DNA of 64,000 nucleotides from Haloarcula marismortui ATCC 43049 (lineage in GTDB: Archaea; Halobacteriota; Halobacteria; Halobacteriales; Haloarculaceae), in the NCBI RefSeq assembly GCF_000011085.1, contig NC_006396.1:2790001-2854000 (forward strand). The letters are read 5' to 3'. This document shows, piece after piece, positions 18,806-27,436 of the stretch. Numbering within the stretch: the stretch's first letter is position 1; each line of letters opens with the position of its first letter. Below the pieces are notes generated by a model, which worked only from the letters and a program-made list of their open reading frames with translations, made no database searches and was not told where the DNA came from. Made by a program: the position numbers and the translations under genes.

Positions 18806-20053
18806 ATGAGTGGCTCCGCCGCGGACCCGCCGTCGCCTGACCGATTGGCCGGCGTGTTCTCCGTCTCGTCAGTGCGGCGGACGGACGGAACTGTCCAGTA
18901 TCTCGGCAACCCACTAGTGCCACCGGATGCCGTCGCTGAGCAACTCAGGCCGGTGTTCCGACAGCGGGGCTACGACGTTCGGCTCGAAGAACTTGGTCCC
19001 GAATCGGCTACTGGGACTACTGTGACGAGCAACGGTGAGACTACCGTTGTCGACGACCCGGGCGCCAATGACTCGATTGCTCCCGGTGGCGCGGTGAACA
19101 CGCGGCCGGGCCAGTACGCACTGGTGGCGGAGCCTGTCGGTACGGACACCGGCGGCGTTCCGTGGCTCAACATCGGGCTGTTGCTCGCGACTATCGCGTC
19201 GACCCTCTATGTCGGGGCGAGCGCCTGGTACTATATCCCGGTCGCTAAGAACCCACTTCGCGTGTTCGAAGCTTGGCCGTTCATGGTCGCGATGCTCGGT
19301 GTGCTCGGTATCCACGAACTGGGTCACTACGCCGCGGCCCGCTACCACGGCGTCGACGTGACGCTCCCGTATTTCATCCCGTTCCCGTCGTATCTCGGCA
19401 CGATGGGAGCGGTCATCAACATCCGTGGACGCATCCCCGACCGGACGGCGCTGTTCGATATCGGCGTGGCCGGCCCGCTTGCCGGCCTCGTTGCGACAAC
19501 AATCGTCACGGTCATCGGCCTCTCGATAGACCCGATTACCGTCCCGGAACGCGTGGCAAACAGCGACACCGGCGTCATCATCACGTTCAACTATCCGCTT
19601 CTGTTCCAAGCGCTGGAAGCCCTAGTCAACGCGCTGGGGCTCGGAACCGAGGTCGGTCCCGGCGAGTCAGTCCACCCCATCGTGTTCGCCGGCTGGGCCG
19701 GGATGTTCTTCACGTTCCTGAATCTGCTTCCGGTGGGGCAACTTGACGGCGGTCACATCGTGCGGTCCATCGTCGGACGTCGTCAGGAAACCATCGCCGC
19801 CGCGGTGCCTGGCGCGTTGTTCGCACTCGCCGGCTACCTGTACTTTACCCGCGACCCCCCGCCGGTCGGCTTCGGCGTCTGGGGCCTGTGGGTGTTCTGG
19901 GGTCTGTTCGCCACCGGGCTCGCGTACGCCGGTCCGGCCCGCCCGACCGTGGATACGGCGCTGGACCGACGGCGAGCGCTGCTTGGCCTGTTTACATTCC
20001 TGCTGGGAATCGCCTGTTTCACGCCGGTTCCGTTCGAGATCAGCGCGGTCTAA
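18806..20053 (+). CDS. Site-2 protease family (M50) membrane protein with N-terminal soluble domain
   Basis: A 415-residue protein. About 130 residues of soluble domain are followed by several transmembrane helices. HELGHYAAARYHG carries the zinc motif (near residue 170), PFPSYLGTMGA lies in the substrate loop, and the second motif is LLPVGQLDGGH. This is the FtsH-independent EGY1/S2P-like branch of M50 proteases. The substrate is unknown. ATG 18806 is used; an in-frame TTG lies one codon before. Confidence 0.92.
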   Translation: MSGSAADPPSPDRLAGVFSVSSVRRTDGTVQYLGNPLVPPDAVAEQLRPVFRQRGYDVRLEELGPESATGTTVTSNGETTVVDDPGANDSIAPGGAVNTRPGQYALVAEPVGTDTGGVPWLNIGLLLATIASTLYVGASAWYYIPVAKNPLRVFEAWPFMVAMLGVLGIHELGHYAAARYHGVDVTLPYFIPFPSYLGTMGAVINIRGRIPDRTALFDIGVAGPLAGLVATTIVTVIGLSIDPITVPERVANSDTGVIITFNYPLLFQALEALVNALGLGTEVGPGESVHPIVFAGWAGMFFTFLNLLPVGQLDGGHIVRSIVGRRQETIAAAVPGALFALAGYLYFTRDPPPVGFGVWGLWVFWGLFATGLAYAGPARPTVDTALDRRRALLGLFTFLLGIACFTPVPFEISAV

Positions 20054-20081
20054 CTGTCAGGCGGTGTCGCTGTGGCTGTTC

Positions 20082-20948
20082 TCAGTGTGAGTACCCTTGG
20101 TCCGGAAGCGGCTCGCCATTGAGCGTCACGCCGTCCTCGGTGACCGTTCCGATCCGGTGGAGCGGGCACGGCGTGGCCTCTCTGGCTCCGAGCACGTCGG
20201 ATTCAGGCAGCGTACACACCAGCTCGAAGTCCTCACCGAAGAACACACCCAGATCTCTGCGCTCCTGCTCCGTCTCTGCGAACGTGTCGACCTGCGGGTC
20301 TATCGGCAGTGGCGCTTCGATAGCGAAGCCACAGCCGCTGGCCTCGGCCAGCTGGTGCAGCGAGCGGGCCAGCCCGTCGCTCGAATCCATCATCGCTGTC
20401 GCGTGCGGTCGGAGCGCGACGCCCGCACGGACGCGAGGCTCGAACTGGAATAGCTCGTTCGCCCGGTCGGTGTCGCCACGGTCGAACAGTTTGAGGGCGG
20501 CGGCTGACCGGCCGAGCGTTCCGGTGACACAGACCGCGTCGCCGGGCGAAGCGCCCGAGCGACGAACCGGCTCAGCTGCGGAGCCGATGGCCGTCGACGC
20601 GACGGTGAACTCGTCGTGGCTATCCAGGTCGCCGCCGACGTACTCCGCGCCGACCGCGTGACACACGTCCTGTGCGCCGTCGACGAACGCCGCGAGTTCG
20701 TCCGCGTCGAACGACGGCGCGCCGTACGCGGCCACCGCCGCCGTTGCCTCGGCCCCCATCGCCGCAACGTCCGACAGCGAGGCGGCGACGGCCCGCCAGC
20801 CCGCCGTGTAGCGGCTCGTCCCCGCCGGGAAGTCCGTCCGCTCGTGGAGCATATCGGTCGTGATGACTTGCCCGTCCACGACGGCGCAGTCGTCGCCTGC
20901 GTCGGGAAGTCGGTCGGCGAGGTCAGCGAGTGCGGCCCGCTCGTCCAT
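20082..20948 (-). CDS. thiL: Thiamine-monophosphate kinase
   Basis: Phosphorylates thiamine monophosphate to the cofactor thiamine diphosphate. It is 288 residues of the PurM/AIR-synthase fold: LPDAGDDCAVVDG metal-binding segment, TDMLHERTDF, YVGGDLDSHDEFTV, MDSSDGLARSL and FFGEDFELVCTLP. ATG 20948 gives MDERAALADL. A longer in-frame start at 21044 would overlap the divergent gene's start and is not protein-like. It is divergent from the flippase-like gene, with a gap of about 96 nt. Confidence 0.94.
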   Translation of the reverse strand: MDERAALADLADRLPDAGDDCAVVDGQVITTDMLHERTDFPAGTSRYTAGWRAVAASLSDVAAMGAEATAAVAAYGAPSFDADELAAFVDGAQDVCHAVGAEYVGGDLDSHDEFTVASTAIGSAAEPVRRSGASPGDAVCVTGTLGRSAAALKLFDRGDTDRANELFQFEPRVRAGVALRPHATAMMDSSDGLARSLHQLAEASGCGFAIEAPLPIDPQVDTFAETEQERRDLGVFFGEDFELVCTLPESDVLGAREATPCPLHRIGTVTEDGVTLNGEPLPDQGYSH

Positions 20949-21044
20949 ACCCCGTCGTCGGGTTCCCGGGGCAAAACCCCCGTGGATATCCGCCGGCGAG
21001 ACAGGGTCGGTGGGTTGAAATCGGAGACTGCCAATCCCATCCAC

Positions 21045-22079
21045 ATGGATGGGAACCGGGTGGCGACGGTCGTCGGGTTCGCGGCAGCGCTCGCCGTCCT
21101 CTCGGGGCTGGTGTGGCTTGTCGGCATCGGCGAGACGCTGGATGCGCTTGCGACGGCGGACCCAGAGGCGCTTCTCGCCGTCGCAGGCATCGCCATACTG
21201 TGGCTCGTCTCGTGGGGGCTAGCGCTGTGGACGGTTCTTCAGGCGCTTGGCGCGCCAGTGGCGCCACACACCGCCGTCCTCGTGTTCGTCGCCGCCGTGT
21301 TCTCGAACAACGTCACGCCCTTCGGGCAAGCCGGTGGCGAGCCAGTGAGTGCGTTGCTCATTTCGACGGCCGCCGACACCGAGTACGAGACCGGGCTGGC
21401 GGCCATCGCCACCGTCGACACGGTCCATTTCCTGCCGTCAGTCGGGTACGCCATCGTCGGCTTCACCTTCGTCGCAGCCGGTGCGGTCCAGTTGACCCGG
21501 AACCTGGCGTTTGCCGCCGGTGCTGTCGCGGTGCTCGCGGTCGGCATCCCCACTGCTGCTGTCCTTGGCTGGCGACACCGAGACCGGGTTCAGGCGCTGG
21601 TCATTCGCGGTGTCTCACCGGCTCTGACCGCGCTGTCGAACGTCGTGCCCCGATGGTCACCGCCGTCCGCAGAAAACATCGAGGCACGAATCGAGGGGTT
21701 CTTTTCCGCCATCGAGCGCATCGCGACCGACCGGCGGACGGTCCTCCAGACCTTTGGGCTCTCAGCGTTTGGCTGGGTCTGCCTGTCGGCGTCGCTGTGG
21801 ACGTCGCTGTACGCCGTTGGGGCACCAGTCCCGGTCGAGGTCGTCCTGCTTGTCGTCCCTGTCGGGAGCATCGCCAGCGTCGTACCGCTTCCCGGCGGGT
21901 CCGGGGCTATTGAGACGGTGCTCGTGACGCTGCTGGTCTCGACAGCCCCGGTTTCGGCCGCCCTCGCCACCTCTGCGGTGCTGATCCACCGCGTTGGGAG
22001 CTACCTGCTGCCGACTGTTATCGGCGGCGGTGTCGCCGCTGCACTCGGTGTCGACCGGGCCGCGTCGCCAGGGGAGTGA
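21045..22079 (+). CDS. Flippase-like integral membrane protein (lysylphosphatidylglycerol synthase TM/UPF0104 family)
   Basis: A 344-residue protein with about eight hydrophobic helices. It has the family landmarks NNVTPFGQAGGEPVSA in the first half and PLPGGSGAIETVL in the second. Members include the membrane part of MprF and the archaeal AglD-type proteins, thought to move or modify lipids; the substrate here is unknown. The start codon sits inside an imperfect palindrome, CCCATCCACATGGATGGG (16 of 18 symmetric). The stop is 115 nt before the rps19e operon. Confidence 0.85.
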   Translation: MDGNRVATVVGFAAALAVLSGLVWLVGIGETLDALATADPEALLAVAGIAILWLVSWGLALWTVLQALGAPVAPHTAVLVFVAAVFSNNVTPFGQAGGEPVSALLISTAADTEYETGLAAIATVDTVHFLPSVGYAIVGFTFVAAGAVQLTRNLAFAAGAVAVLAVGIPTAAVLGWRHRDRVQALVIRGVSPALTALSNVVPRWSPPSAENIEARIEGFFSAIERIATDRRTVLQTFGLSAFGWVCLSASLWTSLYAVGAPVPVEVVLLVVPVGSIASVVPLPGGSGAIETVLVTLLVSTAPVSAALATSAVLIHRVGSYLLPTVIGGGVAAALGVDRAASPGE

Positions 22080-22163
22080 CCCTCGCGACTCCTGATGGGA
22101 GTGGGAGCATTGCTGCCCTGTGGGCGAGTGAACGGTTCACGCCCGCCGACTGCGAACGACGCG

Positions 22164-22169
22164 TTTAAA
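22164..22169 (+). promoter_or_regulatory. TATA box of the S19e operon
   Basis: TTTAAA lies 26-31 nt upstream of the rps19e ATG, which predicts a leaderless transcript. Confidence 0.55.
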
Positions 22170-22194
22170 TGACGGCGACGGAAAGAAATCTGCA

Positions 22195-22656
22195 ATGGCT
22201 ACACTCTACGACGTTCCCCCCGAGGAACTCATCGAGGCACTCACGGAGACGCTCGCAGACGAAGACGACATCGAAGCGCCGGACTGGGCCGAGTTCACCA
22301 AGACCGGTGTCGACCGCGAACTCCCACCTGAGCAGGAGGACTTCTGGACGCGACGGGCCGCCAGCCTCCTCCGAAAGGTCGCCGTCGACGGTCCTGTCGG
22401 CGTTAACGCCCTCCGCTCCGAGTACGGTACATCGAAGCAGGGGACGACCCGCTACCGCGTCCGCCCCCACCAGAAGACCAAGGGCTCGGGCAACATCATC
22501 CGGACGGCGCTCCAGCAGCTCGAAGACGCCGGCTACGTCGAGACCAGCGAAAACGACGGCCGCCGTGTCACGGGTGACGGTCGCAGCCTCCTTGATGACA
22601 CCGCAGGCGACCTCCTGACGGAACTCGACCGTCCGGAACTCGAACGCTACGCGTAA
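22195..22656 (+). CDS. rps19e: 30S ribosomal protein S19e
   Basis: Archaeal and eukaryotic small-subunit protein S19e, 153 residues. The N-terminus is YDVPPEELI, then DWAEFTKTGVDRELPP, DFWTRRAASLLRKVA and the GSGNIIRTALQQLEDAGYV segment. The protein assembles on the 30S head. It is first in an operon with the PDCD5-like protein and a PP-loop protein; this order is conserved in archaea. Confidence 0.97.
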   Translation: MATLYDVPPEELIEALTETLADEDDIEAPDWAEFTKTGVDRELPPEQEDFWTRRAASLLRKVAVDGPVGVNALRSEYGTSKQGTTRYRVRPHQKTKGSGNIIRTALQQLEDAGYVETSENDGRRVTGDGRSLLDDTAGDLLTELDRPELERYA

Positions 22657-22741
22657 CTGACGCCTTTCTCGCTGTTTTTCTCGTTCCGTAGCCTCTGCTC
22701 CGAAATCGTTTTCCGACCGACTCCAGTACGTTGATACAACT

Positions 22742-23086
22742 ATGAGTGGCGACCCCAGCGAGGAAGAACTTGAAGAGCTCCGAAAAAAGAAGATGGAGCA
22801 GCTCAAGGAACAGCAGGGCGGCGAGGGCGAGGGCCAGGAGGCCGCGCAACAACAGGCTGAGGCCCAGAAACAGGCCGTCCTCAAACAGAACCTTACTGAC
22901 GGCGCACGCAAGCGGCTCAACACGGTCAAGATGTCGAAACCGCAGGTTGGCGAACAGATCGAACAGCAAGTCGTCGCGCTGGCACGTAGCGGTCGCGTGC
23001 AGGGCCAGATCGACGAGGACCAGATGAAAGAACTCCTCTCGGAGCTGACGCCCGACTCCAAGAGCTTCGATATCAAGCGCCGGTAG
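22742..23086 (+). CDS. PDCD5/TFAR19-related DNA-binding protein
   Basis: A 114-residue helical protein of the archaeal and eukaryotic PDCD5 family. It opens with a charged Glu/Lys/Gln coiled region rich in QQQAEAQKQ. The conserved core [27 protein letters not shown] and the end [13 protein letters not shown] are present. The family binds DNA in vitro; its cellular role in archaea is unclear, and its linkage to S19e points to translation or a chaperone-like job. The stop codon directly touches the next ATG (23087). Confidence 0.94.
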   Translation: MSGDPSEEELEELRKKKMEQLKEQQGGEGEGQEAAQQQAEAQKQAVLKQNLTDGARKRLNTVKMSKPQVGEQIEQQVVALARSGRVQGQIDEDQMKELLSELTPDSKSFDIKRR

Positions 23087-23704
23087 ATGCACTGTGCTCT
23101 GTTGTACAGCGGCGGAAAAGACTCGACGCTGGCGGCGCTTTTGCTTGACCCCTTTTATGACGTGACGCTCGTCAGCGGCTCTTTCGGCGTCCGTGACACC
23201 GACCCTGCACAGGAGAGCGCAACAGCCGTCGGCTTCGATCACGTGACGGTCGATCTGGACCCGGACGTGGCCCACGACGCCGTCAAGCAGATGTTCGATG
23301 ACGGCTACCCGCGAAATGGCATCCAGCGGGTCCACGAGCACGCCGTCGAAACCGTCGCCCGCGCCGACTGGGTCGCCGATGCCGACGGTCTCGGTACACT
23401 CGACGCCGTGGCTGACGGCACCCGCCGCGACGACCGGGTGCCGACGGTGGACCGCCCGCTCGCCCAGAGCATCGAGGACCGTTTCGACGTGGACTACCTC
23501 GCGCCGCTTGCGGGCATCGGTCGCGGTGCTATCGACGCGATGGCCGCCGACCGCCTCGTCGTCGAGAGCGGCCCTAGCGCCGAGATTCCGAAGGCCGACT
23601 ACGAGGTCGAACTCCGCGCACTCCTGCGGAAGCGCTACGGCGAGGGTGCCGTGGCTGACGTGTTCCCCGAGCACACGCAGTCCCGCGTCCAGGGCCTGCG
23701 ATAG
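23087..23704 (+). CDS. PP-loop ATP-pyrophosphatase family protein
   Basis: A 205-residue protein with SGGKDS at residues 8-13, the PP-loop that binds ATP for adenylation. It belongs to the small archaeal branch sometimes labelled asparagine-synthase or alpha-hydrolase related. A tRNA-modification role is plausible because family members thiolate or amidate nucleotides and because it is co-transcribed with ribosomal protein S19e. No CxxC sulfur-carrier cysteines are seen. The start abuts the PDCD5 stop with zero spacing. Confidence 0.88.
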   Translation: MHCALLYSGGKDSTLAALLLDPFYDVTLVSGSFGVRDTDPAQESATAVGFDHVTVDLDPDVAHDAVKQMFDDGYPRNGIQRVHEHAVETVARADWVADADGLGTLDAVADGTRRDDRVPTVDRPLAQSIEDRFDVDYLAPLAGIGRGAIDAMAADRLVVESGPSAEIPKADYEVELRALLRKRYGEGAVADVFPEHTQSRVQGLR

Positions 23705-23740
23705 CCGCTGGCGGTTCGAGTCTGCGGTGTGCCCGTCAAA

Positions 23741-24406
23741 CTAAGCAATATCCCGGGTGGTGTCCACGCTGATGCGGTCAGTGAGGTCGAGGCATATCGG
23801 TTCAGTGAGCGCGCGGCCCCCGCGGAACTTCGGGATAAAGAGCCTGTTTTCGATGGCGTCGTCGCGTCGCTTCGTTTCGAGGTCGAGCACGACGTCGCTC
23901 GTGTACTCCGTTCGGTGTCGTTGCGACGGCGTACTGTCGTGTTTGAGCGCGTACAGGACCGCGGCGCTGTCTGTCTGTGTGAGTCTGGCCTGCAGCGTTT
24001 CGAGGAAGGCCCGAAACTCTCCCGTGTCCGCGCGTTCGAGCGGTTCGACCGGGTCGACGACGAGGAGCGACCCTTCGGTGAGTCCCTCGACGTGGGCGAG
24101 CGCATCGCTGACCGGGGCCTCCCGGTCCAGTTGGCTGACTGCGAGATCGTCGTAAGACCCTCGCTGTGACCGCAGCGCCGACGTGACCGTCGTGGGTGCC
24201 TGCTCGCCGGAGAGATACACCGTTTCCTGCCGGGCGACGAACTCGGAGAGGAACAGCTCCGCCTGGCTCGCCGGTTCGGCAAGCAGTGTGACGAGGCTTC
24301 CAGTCGGAATGCCGCCGTTGAGCTTCCGGTCTAGCGCTCGAATCCCCGTCTCGAATCGTTGTGTCACTGTCTCACCCCGCGATGTCCCCACCGATTCACT
24401 GCCCAT
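23741..24406 (-). CDS. RadA/KaiC-like protein without a P-loop
   Basis: A 221-residue protein with the RecA-superfamily opening ALDRKLNGGIPTGSLVTLL. The P-loop that should follow is replaced by AEPASQAELFL, so the Gly, Lys and Thr of GKT are absent. A Walker-B-like strand SLLVVDPVEPL is kept. Such degenerate RAD55/KaiC-like proteins (often called HTR-like in haloarchaea) are numerous and uncharacterised. ATP hydrolysis is unlikely; a scaffold or regulatory role is inferred. ATG 24406 was chosen; 24421 is an alternative. Confidence 0.8.
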   Translation of the reverse strand: MGSESVGTSRGETVTQRFETGIRALDRKLNGGIPTGSLVTLLAEPASQAELFLSEFVARQETVYLSGEQAPTTVTSALRSQRGSYDDLAVSQLDREAPVSDALAHVEGLTEGSLLVVDPVEPLERADTGEFRAFLETLQARLTQTDSAAVLYALKHDSTPSQRHRTEYTSDVVLDLETKRRDDAIENRLFIPKFRGGRALTEPICLDLTDRISVDTTRDIA

Positions 24407-24661
24407 CCCATACAGCCACACTCGGTGGAGCGTCTCTTTGTTGTCCGTTCTCTAATACGGGCCATTCACCGCATAGTCAGCCTCTAGCTCGCTTACCGCC
24501 AGCGTCTGCTAGCCATGCCCGCCCGTCCTCACAGTCCATTGGCAGAGACAGTCGTGACAGACAGTTTAGCCACTCTCTACCGGGCGGTACCGGCCCATGG
24601 TTCGTGGGTCTGGTCAGCGTGAACGAACAGGTTCAAGCGCGCCCTTGCTGTAGACGCCGGT
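24407..24661. other. Intergenic region between divergent genes
   Basis: A 255-nt gap between the RadA-like gene and hisS. I saw no RNA gene, repeat or clear TATA box that I would defend, only mixed-composition leader sequence. Confidence 0.4.
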
Positions 24662-25969
24662 ATGTACGACTCCGTCAAGGGCTTTCGCGATTTCTACCCC
24701 AAGGAGATGCAGGCCCGGCGGTGGGCCATGGATACGCTTGAAGACGTCGCACAGCGCTATGGCTTCCGAGAGATCGGCACCCCAGCGCTGGAGCCGACCG
24801 AGATGTACGTCGACAAGAGCGGCGAGGAGATCGTCGAGGAACTGTACAGCTTCGAGGACAAGGGCGGGCGGAAGGTCGCACTCACGCCGGAGCTAACGCC
24901 GACCGTTGCGCGGATGTTTGTCGCCAAGCAACAGGAACTCTCGAAGCCGATCAAGTGGGTATCGACGCGGCCGTTCTGGCGCTACGAGGAGCCCCAGCAA
25001 GGGCGGTTCCGGGAGTTCTACCAGACCAACGTCGACATCTTCGGGTCGGCGGAGCCGACGGCCGACGCCGAGATTCTGGCCGTTGCCGTGGATATGCTCA
25101 CTGACCTCGGGCTGACGGGCGAGGACTTCGAAATCCGCGTCTCGCACCGAGATATCCTCTCGGGCGTACTCGAGTCGTTCGAGGCGGACGTGGACGTGCC
25201 CGAGGCCATTCGCGCGGTCGACAAGCGGGCGAAGGTCGACCACGACGAGTACCTTGACGCGCTCGCCGAAGCGGGACTCAGCTATGGACAGGCCGACACG
25301 TTCGACGAGATGCTGCAGATCGACGCCGAGGAAATCGAAACGCTCGGGGACCTCACCGGGTCCGAGGATGTCCGTACGGCGACCGACAATCTTCAGGCAG
25401 TGCTCGACGCAGCCGAGGACTTCGGCGTCCGCGAGCACCTCACCGTCTCGCTGACGACCGCGCGCGGGCTGGACTACTACACCGGCGTCGTCTTCGAGTG
25501 CTTCGACTCGACGGGCGAGGTGTCCCGCTCGGTGTTCGGCGGCGGCCGCTACGACGACCTCATCGAAGGCTTCGGCGGCCAGCCGACGCCGGCCGTCGGG
25601 TTCGCGCCCGGCCACGCCACGCTCCAACTCCTCTGTCAGCGCGCCGGCGTCTGGCCCGCCGAGGAACTGTCGACGGACTACTACGTCCTGCAGGTCGGCG
25701 ACACGCGTCCGACCGCGGCCCGCATCGCTCGCGACCTGCGCGAGCGGGGCCACGTCGTCGAGAGCGACGTTGCCGACCGCTCCTTTGGCGCGCAGATGGG
25801 GTACGCAGACGGCATCAACGCCGAGACGGTCGTCATCGTCGGCGAGCAGGACCTGGAAAACGACGAAGTGACGCTCAAGGAGATGGACGACGGCGAGCAG
25901 GTCAGCGTCCCGCTCTCGGCGTTCCCCGGCGACTACGACCGGCCGACGTTCGAGGACTTCGCGGAGTAA
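24662..25969 (+). CDS. hisS: Histidyl-tRNA synthetase
   Basis: Class II synthetase for tRNA-His, 435 residues. KGFRDFYPKEM opens the protein and FREFYQTNVDIFG is motif 2. The HisA signatures are ARGLDYYTGVVFE and FGGGRYDDLIEGFGG, and an anticodon-binding domain (ADRSFGAQMGYADGINA) ends the protein. It is monocistronic or followed by the SHOCT protein gene 61 nt later. It has the normal archaeal length. Confidence 0.97.
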   Translation: MYDSVKGFRDFYPKEMQARRWAMDTLEDVAQRYGFREIGTPALEPTEMYVDKSGEEIVEELYSFEDKGGRKVALTPELTPTVARMFVAKQQELSKPIKWVSTRPFWRYEEPQQGRFREFYQTNVDIFGSAEPTADAEILAVAVDMLTDLGLTGEDFEIRVSHRDILSGVLESFEADVDVPEAIRAVDKRAKVDHDEYLDALAEAGLSYGQADTFDEMLQIDAEEIETLGDLTGSEDVRTATDNLQAVLDAAEDFGVREHLTVSLTTARGLDYYTGVVFECFDSTGEVSRSVFGGGRYDDLIEGFGGQPTPAVGFAPGHATLQLLCQRAGVWPAEELSTDYYVLQVGDTRPTAARIARDLRERGHVVESDVADRSFGAQMGYADGINAETVVIVGEQDLENDEVTLKEMDDGEQVSVPLSAFPGDYDRPTFEDFAE

Positions 25970-26030
25970 CACGGCTGAGCGGCCGGCCCACGACAGCAGC
26001 TTTTTGCGACCAGCGTGTTGAGTGGTCGAC

Positions 26031-26453
26031 ATGACACTCCCCTCCATCGCTCTCCCGAGGTGGAAGCTCGTCGCGACCATCGCGATACTGTCGACGGGCC
26101 TTGCTATGCTCGCAGGTGCGGCCGGCCTTGGCGGGTCGATTGCACCGGTGTCGATCATCCTCGGCTGGTTCATTCTGGCCCCGCTCGTCGCCCTTCTGGG
26201 TTCGAAACTACCGATGATCGAGTCCCCGGAAGACGAGACAGCCCAGGATGAAACCGATGCACCCAACGCAACGGAACCGACGGTGGACCCGGTCGATCAC
26301 CTCCGAGAGCGCTACGCCCGCGGTGAACTGACAGACAGCGAGTTCGAGCGGCGGCTGGACCGCCTGCTGGAGACCGAATCGCTCTCAGCGACCAGCGAGG
26401 CAGAGAACACGACCGGTGAGGCCGACAGGGAAGTCAGCCTCGAAACCGAGTGA
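26031..26453 (+). CDS. Small membrane protein with a SHOCT domain
   Basis: A 140-residue protein. Two hydrophobic helices (about residues 11-30 and 38-58) are followed by an acidic linker. A C-terminal SHOCT motif follows: VDHLRERYARGELTDSEFERRLDRLL. SHOCT modules are found in many haloarchaeal membrane proteins and probably mediate oligomerisation; the function is unknown. TTTTTGC lies at 26001-26007, 24-30 nt before the ATG, and may serve as a promoter element or as the hisS terminator. Confidence 0.82.
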   Translation: MTLPSIALPRWKLVATIAILSTGLAMLAGAAGLGGSIAPVSIILGWFILAPLVALLGSKLPMIESPEDETAQDETDAPNATEPTVDPVDHLRERYARGELTDSEFERRLDRLLETESLSATSEAENTTGEADREVSLETE

Positions 26454-26516
26454 ACTGGCGAGTCATCGCCCTCTGACCGTACCGCGGGTGCGTGTGCAGC
26501 CGAGGCACTTGCGGCC

Positions 26517-26786
26517 TCACTCCTTCGAGCTAACGACCTCGAGATCACTGTCGGTCAGGCGAACGTACAGAAGCGCATCGTCCGGGCCCGGATCGACCAC
26601 GTCGTCGAGTTCGGGCGCACAGCCGGTCATTCCGAGGTCGTTGAAGCCACAGGCGTCACAGACCGCCGCGTCGACCAGCGGGTGGTACGTTTCGTCCCGC
26701 TCTGTCGCCGGCAAGTAGCCCGCGTCCTCGATTGTCGAGCCACACTCCGCACAAATCAGTGTCTCCGGGTGTGAGGCGAGGTCCAT
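26517..26786 (-). CDS. Zinc-ribbon protein of unknown function
   Basis: An 89-residue protein with two CxxC pairs (CAEC at 12-15 and CDACG at about 43-46) that should hold one zinc. The tail LLYVRLTDSDLEVVSSKE forms short beta strands. The sequence is acidic and haloarchaeal in style. Possible roles are nucleic-acid or protein binding; none can be assigned. It is preceded on its strand by the GNAT gene, separated by a 48-nt AT-rich gap. Confidence 0.75.
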   Translation of the reverse strand: MDLASHPETLICAECGSTIEDAGYLPATERDETYHPLVDAAVCDACGFNDLGMTGCAPELDDVVDPGPDDALLYVRLTDSDLEVVSSKE

Positions 26787-26834
26787 ACACAGTTTTTGTG
26801 TAGCCGCTATTTATCGCTGTGTGGAGCCGTCCGC

Positions 26835-27341
26835 TCAGAGCGCCCGCTGCATCTCCATTTCGACGCGCTCTTTGGCGATGGTCTCGAAGCCGACTGACTC
26901 GTACAGTGCCCGGGCGACGTGGTTCGTGTTCGAGACCGAAAGCCAGACGCGGTCGAGTCCATTCTCCTGCCCGTAGCCAAGCAGGACGCGGATGAGCTGT
27001 GAACCGATGCCGGCGTGCTGGTAGTCCGGGTGGACGAAAATTGCCAGCTCCGACGTGTCCTGGTATGGGACGAGGACGGAGTGGCCGACGGCTTGATCCT
27101 CGTGCCAGACAACGACGTTCAGGCCGTCCTCGACAAGATTCGGGAGCCAGTCGCGGATGTCCGCTTCGGTCCGGGGTGGGACGCCCTGTGACCGGGAGTC
27201 GGTCCCGAAGTCAGCATACATCTCCACCAGTGGGTCGATGTCGCCGTCATAGGCCTCGATTGTCACCGTCCGCCCGTCGTGGTCGGTGAACGTTTCGGGC
27301 GGGCGAGGGAAGTCGTGATCCGCCGCGGCGGCGTTGGACAT
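26835..27341 (-). CDS. GNAT family N-acetyltransferase
   Basis: A 168-residue acetyltransferase. The acetyl-CoA signature is HPDYQHAGIGSQLIRVLL (the R/Q-x-x-G-x-G/A loop). It is followed by VWLSVSNTNHVARALYESVGFE, the usual C-terminal strand-helix. The target (amine, peptide or small molecule) is unknown. ATG 27341 begins the conserved region. An in-frame open stretch continues upstream antisense to truA but is Arg-rich and not real. Confidence 0.88.
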   Translation of the reverse strand: MSNAAAADHDFPRPPETFTDHDGRTVTIEAYDGDIDPLVEMYADFGTDSRSQGVPPRTEADIRDWLPNLVEDGLNVVVWHEDQAVGHSVLVPYQDTSELAIFVHPDYQHAGIGSQLIRVLLGYGQENGLDRVWLSVSNTNHVARALYESVGFETIAKERVEMEMQRAL

Positions 27342-27436
27342 ACCCCCGTCTTTGTCCTCAGGACGCCTAAGTTCGTCTATCCTTCCCAGCGACTGAGATT
27401 CGGGTGAGACAAGTGGTTCGCAGTCGACAAATCGGT

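Noticed and set aside
21028-21057. Palindrome at the start codon of the flippase-like gene as an operator
   Set aside because: CCCATCCACATGGATGGG is only 16 of 18 symmetric and partly coding; chance origin in GC-rich DNA is as likely, so it was mentioned but not called.
24407-24661. Possible tRNA or small RNA in the gap before hisS
   Set aside because: No cloverleaf pairing or T-arm consensus could be drawn from the sequence.
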